Shown here piece after piece: positions 5,861-10,409 of a DNA stretch of 10,409 nucleotides (position 1 is the stretch's first letter; each line of letters starts with the position of its first letter). Position numbers and translations under genes: made by a program. Below the pieces are notes generated by a model. The model was not told the origin of the DNA and did no database searches. It saw nothing but the letters and a program-made list of their open reading frames with translations. This stretch comes from DUZB01 sp964407525 (lineage in GTDB: Bacteria; Desulfobacterota; DSM-4660; Desulfatiglandales; Desulfatiglandaceae): NCBI GenBank assembly GCA_964407525.1, contig CAYOWC010000174.1, positions 1-10,409 on the forward strand. The letters are read 5' to 3'.

Positions 5861-5893
5861 AAAAATGCAATTAGCCATTCGTTCTTGGCTAAT
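5861..5893 (-). terminator. Possible Rho-independent terminator of the carboxypeptidase unit
   Basis: Read on the minus strand, ATTAGCCA (5893-5886) pairs perfectly with TGGCTAAT (5877-5870) across an 8-base loop. TGCA and then five T residues follow. It lies about 40 bases past the carboxypeptidase stop codon, where a terminator is expected. The stem is only 8 bp and the T tract starts four bases late, so strength is doubtful. It also forms part of the bipartite repeat at 5865-5920. Confidence 0.35.
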
Positions 5894-5920
5894 GATTAAA
5901 AGCTGATCGCGGATTTTGGG
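5865..5920. repeat. Bipartite heptamer element, short copy
   Basis: It begins ATGCAATTAGC (5865-5875), identical to the left end of the element at 268. It ends in a segment (5887-5920) matching 26 of 34 bases of 397-430, with heptamer phasing GCTAATG, ATTAAAA, GCTGATC, GCGGATT. The interior of the long copy is missing here, leaving only about 11 bases between the shared ends. It lies between the convergent zinc-protein and carboxypeptidase genes. Confidence 0.7.
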
Positions 5921-5934
5921 AGGAAGCAGAACGA

Positions 5935-7197
5935 TTAGGGATCAATCCGAGTGTCTAACGCGCTTTTTATGCAATCCATCGTGGCGTTCATGTGGGATCC
6001 GGTTCTATTAAAATATACGACGAATGCACAGGGTCCCGTGGCATTGCCTTCCAGGTATCCGGCTCTTGTTCTTACCCCTCTCAGTGATCCGGTTTTGAAA
6101 AGCTCCTTGTCGTTTTTTTTCAGGAGATGCCTATAAGGTTTGAAATGGTTCAATACAGTAAGCATGTCCCGGGCAGAAATCCTGTTCTCCCTTGATATCC
6201 CGGATCCTTCCACGATCTTCACGTGGAGGAGCCCCAAATCGTTTGAGGCGAATTCCGTCAAGGCTCTTACCCCTTTATCAAGATTTCCCGGTGGGCCGAA
6301 TCGAGATGCTCCAAGGGCAAGCATGAGCTGATTGGCCATGTAATTGTTTGAGAAGTGAAGCATCTTCTCGATAGTTTCTTCGAGCATAAATGGAGAATAA
6401 AAAACGCATATACACTTGTCTTCCGGGTCTATTTTTCCGAGTATGACATTTCCTTTAGTCTCCACCCCTTTTTCTATCAGAAAGTGTCGAAGAAGTTCTC
6501 CGGTGTAAATGGTTGTTTCCTGTGTATCGTGCATGAAGGTATATCGGCCTTTGTTTAGATTCATACGGCGGATGCGTTCTTCTGCAAAGGGAATCATCGG
6601 AGTTTGCGGTTCCGACGAAACGATCTCGCCGGTTTTGATGCGTTCGAAAGCAACCGTATTGAAATTGGCGGACAATGCACCCGGCGGGGCGTCATAGGGA
6701 TTGGTGGAGTGTCCGCGCCCTGGGATATGGATGGGAGAAGTGAAATAGGTATCGTCCAGCACGATATTGTTGAAATACTGTAGAATGGTGGACAGGTTTG
6801 AGGCAATGTCCCGGAGAACTTCGGAAACCAGAAGAGGATCCCCAAACCCTTTGACCTTCAGGTTATGGTTGTTGTCAAGATAAAACTCAGTGGCGAATCG
6901 ATAGGTGAGTCCTAAATTCTTGATCGCTGCCAGTGCTGTCAATACTTTAAGAGTAGATGCAGGAATACGTTTTTTCCGTTCATTTTTTTTGGCCAGGATT
7001 TTTCCTTTAGGATTTTGAACGATCAGGGCATCCCGCTCCGTTATGCGGTTCAGGCAAGGGAAGTCTTCGGCGGTCAGGTTTCCCGGTTGAAAAAAAAAGA
7101 CAACCACAAGCAGGGCGACAATCCTTTTTAAAGGCCCTCTTGATTTTTTCAGCATGGTCGGCAGCTTGTTTGAGGGTGAAAACGGGCACATTTTCAT
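5935..7197 (-). CDS. dacB: D-alanyl-D-alanine carboxypeptidase, peptidase S13 (PBP4/DacB-like)
   Basis: The protein has 420 residues. Residues 24-38 are a hydrophobic signal or anchor after a basic stretch (KKSRGPLKR), so it is exported to the periplasm. The three penicillin-binding motifs are all present: SxxK as STLK (Ser81 nucleophile, Lys84), SxN as SNN (283-285) and KTG (368-370, followed by SLRGVRTRAGYL). EGSGISRENRISARDML (330-346) is the S13-specific block normally seen as DGSGLSRxNRxS. The family cleaves the terminal D-Ala of peptidoglycan stem peptides and the cross-bridges (endopeptidase). The domain between the SxxK and SxN motifs is shorter than in E. coli DacB (about 477 residues in total). 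The start at 7197 is favoured by an AAGG element about seven bases upstream; ATGs at 7191 and 7155 are alternatives. The start lies nine bases after the stop of the 97-residue gene, suggesting one operon. Confidence 0.93.
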   Translation of the reverse strand: MKMCPFSPSNKLPTMLKKSRGPLKRIVALLVVVFFFQPGNLTAEDFPCLNRITERDALIVQNPKGKILAKKNERKKRIPASTLKVLTALAAIKNLGLTYRFATEFYLDNNHNLKVKGFGDPLLVSEVLRDIASNLSTILQYFNNIVLDDTYFTSPIHIPGRGHSTNPYDAPPGALSANFNTVAFERIKTGEIVSSEPQTPMIPFAEERIRRMNLNKGRYTFMHDTQETTIYTGELLRHFLIEKGVETKGNVILGKIDPEDKCICVFYSPFMLEETIEKMLHFSNNYMANQLMLALGASRFGPPGNLDKGVRALTEFASNDLGLLHVKIVEGSGISRENRISARDMLTVLNHFKPYRHLLKKNDKELFKTGSLRGVRTRAGYLEGNATGPCAFVVYFNRTGSHMNATMDCIKSALDTRIDP

Positions 7198-7206
7198 CGC
7201 AGAACC

Positions 7207-7500
7207 TTATTTCTTCAGTGCAGGGTTTTCTTCTCTTTCTGTTTCCTGCGGAGAGGATATGTCTGCGTGATCGAGGTAATCTTTGATAGACTCGATTTTT
7301 TCCGCCACGGATTTGCGCTTGTCAACAAAGATGTTGTATTCTCCTCTCAGGGTGCAGAGCCCCCCCTTGAGTTTCAGGCCCGCGGCTTCAAGTCTGTCGT
7401 AATGGACCGTGATTCCTTTTTCGGCGGCCATGTTTTCCACCTGTTGGAGCATTTCCTGAAGGGCAGGAGAGACGGGTCTGGGTTTTTTTCTCGATTTCAT
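7207..7500 (-). CDS. Uncharacterised small protein with GGLCxLRGEY motif
   Basis: The protein has 97 residues from the ATG at 7500. An AAGGA Shine-Dalgarno eight bases upstream supports that start over a TTG at 7536. A basic N-terminus (KSRKKPRP) leads into a helical segment (11-28), then HYDRLEAAGLKLKGGLCTLRGEYNIFVDKRKSVAEKIESIKDYL (33-76), which alternates like beta strands followed by a helix. The tail 80-97 is charged and disordered. I recall small deltaproteobacterial proteins with a similar GGLCRxxGxxxIxxD core but know of no assigned function. There is no signal peptide, so it is cytoplasmic. It is the first gene of a probable two-gene unit with the S13 carboxypeptidase (9-base gap) and diverges from the MoxR gene. 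Confidence 0.8.
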   Translation of the reverse strand: MKSRKKPRPVSPALQEMLQQVENMAAEKGITVHYDRLEAAGLKLKGGLCTLRGEYNIFVDKRKSVAEKIESIKDYLDHADISSPQETEREENPALKK

Positions 7501-7523
7501 GGGAGTTCCTTCATCTACGGATA

Positions 7524-7553
7524 TTGACGCCACCAAGCATGATAAAGTATAGC
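7524..7553 (+). promoter_or_regulatory. Possible sigma-70 promoter for the MoxR gene
   Basis: TTGACG at 7524-7529 (5 of 6 to the -35 consensus) and TATAGC at 7548-7553 (4 of 6 to the -10) are separated by 18 bases, within the 94-base divergent spacer. A start site near 7560 would leave a short leader before the Shine-Dalgarno at 7584-7590. The -10 match is mediocre. Confidence 0.35.
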
Positions 7554-7594
7554 TGAGCTTATTTCAACCTGGAATAGTACGAAAAGGAGAAAAC

Positions 7595-8497
7595 TTGTCT
7601 AACTATTTTGATTCTATTGAAGAGGTCGTAGAGAAACTGGCAAAGGAAGATTACATTGCGGATCGTGCACTGGCGACCGTCCTTTATCTAGCGGGCAAAC
7701 TCGAAAAACCATTATTCCTGGAAGGGGAACCCGGTGTTGGGAAAACCGAAATTGCGATCGTCATGGCAAAGCTGTTCGACACGGAGCTGATTCGACTTCA
7801 GTGCTATGAGGGAATTGATTCGACCACTGCTCTTTACGAGTGGAATTATCCGAAACAACTTCTGTATATCAGGATGGGGGAGCAAGGTGGAAAGGAAATG
7901 AAAGGGATTGAGGACCTTATTTACGGCCCTGAGTTCCTGATAAGACGCCCCCTGCTTCAAGCCATACAGGAATCGGGAAGCAGGCCTCCGGTGTTACTCA
8001 TTGATGAGATCGACAGGTCCGATGAGGAGTTTGAGGCATTCCTTCTGGAAGTTCTCTCCAGCTTTCAGATAACAATTCCTGAAATCGGGACTATCAAGGC
8101 CCAAAAAAAGCCGATGGTTGTGGTGACTTCCAATCGGACAAGAGATGTTCATGATGCCCTGAAGAGGAGATGTTTGTATCACTGGATTGATTATCCTTCT
8201 TTCGAAAAGGAATACCATATCATCATGACCAGGTTGCCGGGTATCGAACCGGATTTTGCAAAACAGATCGCCCGGTTCATGCAGAAAATAAGAGAGGTCG
8301 ATTTTCTGAAGAAACCTGGTGTTTCCGAGTCCCTTGACTGGGCAAAGGCACTCACGATCATGCACAGGGATTATCTGGATGAAACGGTGGTGTGGGAAAC
8401 CATTGGGTGTATTCTGAAATACCAGGAGGACATACGGCTTTTTAAGGACAAAATCTGGATTGAAGACAAAGAACGCAGGAGATATATGAATGAATAG
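7595..8497 (+). CDS. MoxR-family AAA+ ATPase, TTG start
   Basis: The protein has 300 residues. A TTG start at 7595 is supported by AAGGAGA five bases upstream, and no ATG occurs before the Walker A motif. Walker A is GEPGVGKT (44-51), Walker B is LLIDEID (134-140), sensor 1 is TSN (178-180), and an arginine-finger region lies at ALKRRC (188-193). It belongs to the MoxR/CbbQ/NorQ-like branch, whose members use ATP to remodel or insert metal cofactors into partner complexes, usually with a VWA-domain protein encoded next door. Here the next gene is a 28-codon ORF and then a convergent SpoIID gene, so the usual partner is absent. The final codons overlap the start of that small ORF. Cytoplasmic; target unknown. 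Confidence 0.92.
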   Translation: MSNYFDSIEEVVEKLAKEDYIADRALATVLYLAGKLEKPLFLEGEPGVGKTEIAIVMAKLFDTELIRLQCYEGIDSTTALYEWNYPKQLLYIRMGEQGGKEMKGIEDLIYGPEFLIRRPLLQAIQESGSRPPVLLIDEIDRSDEEFEAFLLEVLSSFQITIPEIGTIKAQKKPMVVVTSNRTRDVHDALKRRCLYHWIDYPSFEKEYHIIMTRLPGIEPDFAKQIARFMQKIREVDFLKKPGVSESLDWAKALTIMHRDYLDETVVWETIGCILKYQEDIRLFKDKIWIEDKERRRYMNE

Positions 8498-8576
8498 GGC
8501 AAAGCAATGGATACTGGTCGGATTGTGCTTTTTAGCGCTCCCAACCGTTGGTATGGGGAATCGGAACCAGCCATAG
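8490..8576 (+). CDS. 28-residue hydrophobic ORF, signal-peptide-like
   Basis: The ATG at 8490 overlaps the MoxR stop by eight bases (ATGAATAG). AGGAG at 8477-8481 lies eight bases upstream, inside the MoxR gene. The product has a positive N-terminus (MNRAKQ), a hydrophobic core WILVGLCFLALPTVG (7-21) and a polar end (GNRNQP), then TAG. This reads like a bare signal peptide or a single-pass small membrane protein. It could equally be the surviving 5' end of a longer exported protein whose remainder has been lost, since the SpoIID gene ends five bases away on the other strand. The ribosome-binding site and overlap argue that it is translated. No lipobox is present. Confidence 0.45.
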   Translation: MNRAKQWILVGLCFLALPTVGMGNRNQP

Positions 8577-8581
8577 GGCTC

Positions 8582-10219
8582 TCACCATTTTTTTTCCAAA
8601 ACAGCATTGGGATAGTAAAAGGCCAGGATTTTGCCATAGGCAGTGTTTTTTCCGAGAATGGCCGAACCCCATTGGGAGTAGCCTACCCCGTGTCCCCAGC
8701 CACGGCCGTCAAAGATAAAAATCCCATTCTTCTTTTCTATTTCTAAGAGGATCTCAGGAAGTTTAAGTGCTCTTCTTAATGTGGTCCGCATTCGAAGAAC
8801 CTTGGAGCCACTGCTGGAAATGATGCGCACCTTGATGATGCGGCCTGAAGGGCCTCTCTCTGCCGCTTCAATCTTTTGAATTCCGGAAACGTTTATTCCT
8901 CGCTTGTCGAGGGCGTTTTCCACTTCTTTTACGCTGAATTTTTTTGTCCAGCGAGCCATCTTTCCGTTGAGGCTTTCCGGATCCGCATGGGCTATGAGAT
9001 AGGGCTTGCTCAGGCTGAAGATTGACTTGGCATCCGCCGTGTATCCTCCGCTGTTCGCGCTGTACATGGCCAGGATAGGCTTGTCGTTATAGGTGAGAAT
9101 CTCTCCTGCTGTTTCAAGGACAGCTCTCGTTGTTTTTTTTCGTTCTCTTTCTATTCCTTTGTATGCCTGGTCTCCCTGGTCATCCACCAAGTCATAGCTC
9201 CAGTCTTCCCTGTGCAGGAGTTGGTAATAGGCATAGGTCCTTGCGGCGACTGCCTGGGCTTTTAAGGTATCCAGGGGCCATGAGGCATAAGACTCGGAGG
9301 GGACCACCGATTTGAGGTAATCTTCCATATCCACATAGTTGATCAGATAGAGCAGACCTTTCTTTATCTTTGCGACAAGATATCCCCGAATTTTCTTCTT
9401 TTTTTCACCGCATTGCACTTCAAGGGGGTTTCCGCTGGTGAAGGTGGCCGCTCTCTTATTCGTGGAAACGCCATTGATGACAAGTTTTCCATTGGCTCCC
9501 TTCACGACGAATTTCGCTCTGCAATTGAGCCCTTCCACACAAACGGAGGCCCCCTTTATTTCTACATTTCGGGTTGTTTTACACAGGCGGACTCTTACCA
9601 GAGGAGTCTTCATTGTTGGTTTGACAACCGGTGGCGGCTCGGGAGTCGGAGGGGGTGGGGCTGGAATAGAAGTCGTGGGAATTTCAGGAGAAGGAACCTC
9701 GGGTTCTGGGATGACGGTGGTTGTCGGAATAGGTGGTGGCGGTGGGGGAGGGGGTATTTTTGCCACCTGTTCCATGAGTGCCTCCGTCTGGAAAATAAAC
9801 CTGCCCGCTGGATAATTTTTCAGATAATCCGCGAGGGCATGTTGCGCTTCCTTGTAACGTTTCAACTCAAACAGGAGGAGCCCTTCCCTGTACCGTGCAA
9901 TTTCGGCTGCCCGGGGGTAGCTTGTATATATCTGTCTGTAGACCTTCAGAGCTTCCTCTGGTGCGTCCAGGAAGGATGTCAGCAGGGTTGCCTTGGCAAG
10001 AAGCGCATCGATTTTTGTTTTCGGGATGGAGGTTAATTCGAGGGCGGTTTCATAATTCTCAAGGGCCTCCATGTATTTGCCCACTTCAATGAGATAGCTC
10101 GCATAATTGATGTCGTAACGGGCTTCCCCTTCTTTTTCAAGATTCTCCTGCGCTTGTGTGGCGGAGCCTGAGAAGGGAAGAAGAATTGCAATGGTCAAAA
10201 ACAGGGAGAATTTTTTCAT
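8582..10219 (-). CDS. Secreted TPR and SpoIID/LytB-domain protein
   Basis: The protein has 545 residues. A signal peptide covers residues 1-24 (KK, hydrophobic core, then ATQAQ). Residues 33-150 contain TPR-like helical repeats (ASYLIEVGKYMEALENYETAL; RYREGLLLFELKRYKEAQHAL). Residues 155-201 are a proline-rich linker with eight consecutive prolines at 156-163. Residues 206-545 are the SpoIID/LytB domain: LVRVRL, then YLKSVVPSES with Glu309 at the position of the catalytic acid of Bacillus SpoIID, then AQAVAARTYA, MYSANSGGYT (385-394) and the C-terminal GRGWGHGVGYSQWGS (505-519). SpoIID is a lytic transglycosylase for peptidoglycan lacking stem peptides; in non-sporulating Gram-negatives the domain is linked to envelope remodelling and division. 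A periplasmic location is inferred, with TPRs as a protein-binding arm. The Shine-Dalgarno (AAGGAT) sits about 12 bases upstream, within a small palindrome. Confidence 0.92.
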   Translation of the reverse strand: MKKFSLFLTIAILLPFSGSATQAQENLEKEGEARYDINYASYLIEVGKYMEALENYETALELTSIPKTKIDALLAKATLLTSFLDAPEEALKVYRQIYTSYPRAAEIARYREGLLLFELKRYKEAQHALADYLKNYPAGRFIFQTEALMEQVAKIPPPPPPPPIPTTTVIPEPEVPSPEIPTTSIPAPPPPTPEPPPVVKPTMKTPLVRVRLCKTTRNVEIKGASVCVEGLNCRAKFVVKGANGKLVINGVSTNKRAATFTSGNPLEVQCGEKKKKIRGYLVAKIKKGLLYLINYVDMEDYLKSVVPSESYASWPLDTLKAQAVAARTYAYYQLLHREDWSYDLVDDQGDQAYKGIERERKKTTRAVLETAGEILTYNDKPILAMYSANSGGYTADAKSIFSLSKPYLIAHADPESLNGKMARWTKKFSVKEVENALDKRGINVSGIQKIEAAERGPSGRIIKVRIISSSGSKVLRMRTTLRRALKLPEILLEIEKKNGIFIFDGRGWGHGVGYSQWGSAILGKNTAYGKILAFYYPNAVLEKKW

Positions 10220-10232
10220 TGGTTTTTTTGCA

Positions 10233-10250
10233 TCCTTATATAAATAAGGA
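10233..10250. promoter_or_regulatory. Palindrome covering the ribosome-binding site of the SpoIID-type gene
   Basis: TCCTTAT (10233-10239) and ATAAGGA (10244-10250) form a perfect 7-base inverted repeat with a 4-base loop. On the minus strand the proximal arm contains the AGGA that would serve as Shine-Dalgarno, so folding could hide it. The AT-rich core (TTTATATAAGG on the minus strand) could alternatively be part of a -10 region. Confidence 0.35.
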
Positions 10251-10347
10251 AAAAGTAGTTTACTCTCTTGATTTTTTAAAAAGGATACTTTTTTGGTTCA
10301 TCGCGGATTAACGTGATATTTTTATCAATTTGCGAATAGACCATGCT

Positions 10348-10383
10348 CAGGTTCCAGGTGTCAGGTGTCGGGAAAAAACCTGG
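10348..10383. repeat. Heptamer array CAGGTGT with inverted partner
   Basis: Contiguous heptamers CAGGTTC, CAGGTGT and CAGGTGT (10348-10368) are followed by a degenerate CGGGAAA. CCAGGT at 10354-10359 is perfectly inverted as ACCTGG at 10378-10383, which can fold into a hairpin. The array lies in the intergenic stretch upstream of the SpoIID-type gene and near the window edge. The rest of 10251-10409 is AT-rich and shows no gene. Confidence 0.6.
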
Positions 10384-10409
10384 CGCATTCATCCTATTCA
10401 ACTTAATAA

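Noticed and set aside
9413..10036. Plus-strand open frame of about 207 codons inside the SpoIID-type gene
   Set aside because: It is a shadow of the proline-rich linker on the opposite strand, giving Gly/Trp/Arg-rich low-complexity sequence with no motif.

Overview
The window looks like chromosomal DNA of moderate GC from a Gram-negative bacterium, most likely Desulfobacterota (the former Deltaproteobacteria). This placement is inferred from the MJ0042-type zinc-ribbon/DUF3426 protein, the archease-RtcB pair, the small Cys-rich and GGLCxLRGEY proteins, and the style of intergenic repeats. No rRNA, tRNA, CRISPR array, transposase, integrase or phage gene was found.

Layout. Positions 1-458 are intergenic and packed with short iterated-word repeats. 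Positions 459-1496 (+) encode a zinc-ribbon membrane protein, and 1672-2691 (+) a two-TM potassium channel with an RCK domain. Convergent to it, 3511-2702 (-) encodes a GlmU-N-like sugar-nucleotidyltransferase. Upstream of that on the minus strand lie rtcB (5084-3627) and its cofactor archease (5506-5081), joined by a 4-base ATGA overlap. A GCAGAT-type repeat sits between rtcB and the nucleotidyltransferase. Diverging from archease is a 93-residue Cys-rich zinc protein (5573-5854, +). A two-gene minus-strand unit follows: a 97-residue conserved-looking small protein (7500-7207) and an S13-type D-Ala-D-Ala carboxypeptidase (7197-5935). Diverging from it is a MoxR-family AAA+ ATPase (7595-8497, +), which overlaps a 28-codon ORF with a signal-peptide-like sequence. 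The last gene (10219-8582, -) encodes a secreted TPR/SpoIID (LytB) protein. Positions 10220-10409 are intergenic and contain another heptamer repeat.

Functional themes. (i) RNA repair or splicing: archease activates RtcB guanylylation. (ii) Cell envelope: the S13 carboxypeptidase, the SpoIID/LytB protein and possibly the GlmU-like enzyme act on peptidoglycan or its precursors. (iii) Potassium homeostasis. MoxR proteins normally work with VWA-domain partners, and none is present here.

The most unusual feature is the non-coding DNA. Several unrelated short words (TTGGAA-, GCTAA-, CAGGTGT-, TTTCG-, GCAGAT-type) are each repeated in tandem with 7-, 8- or 10-base phase, some as inverted pairs, and all lie between genes. 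Two loci 5.5 kb apart (268-430 and 5865-5920) share the same left end and right end but differ in interior length, so they look like two copies of one bipartite element.
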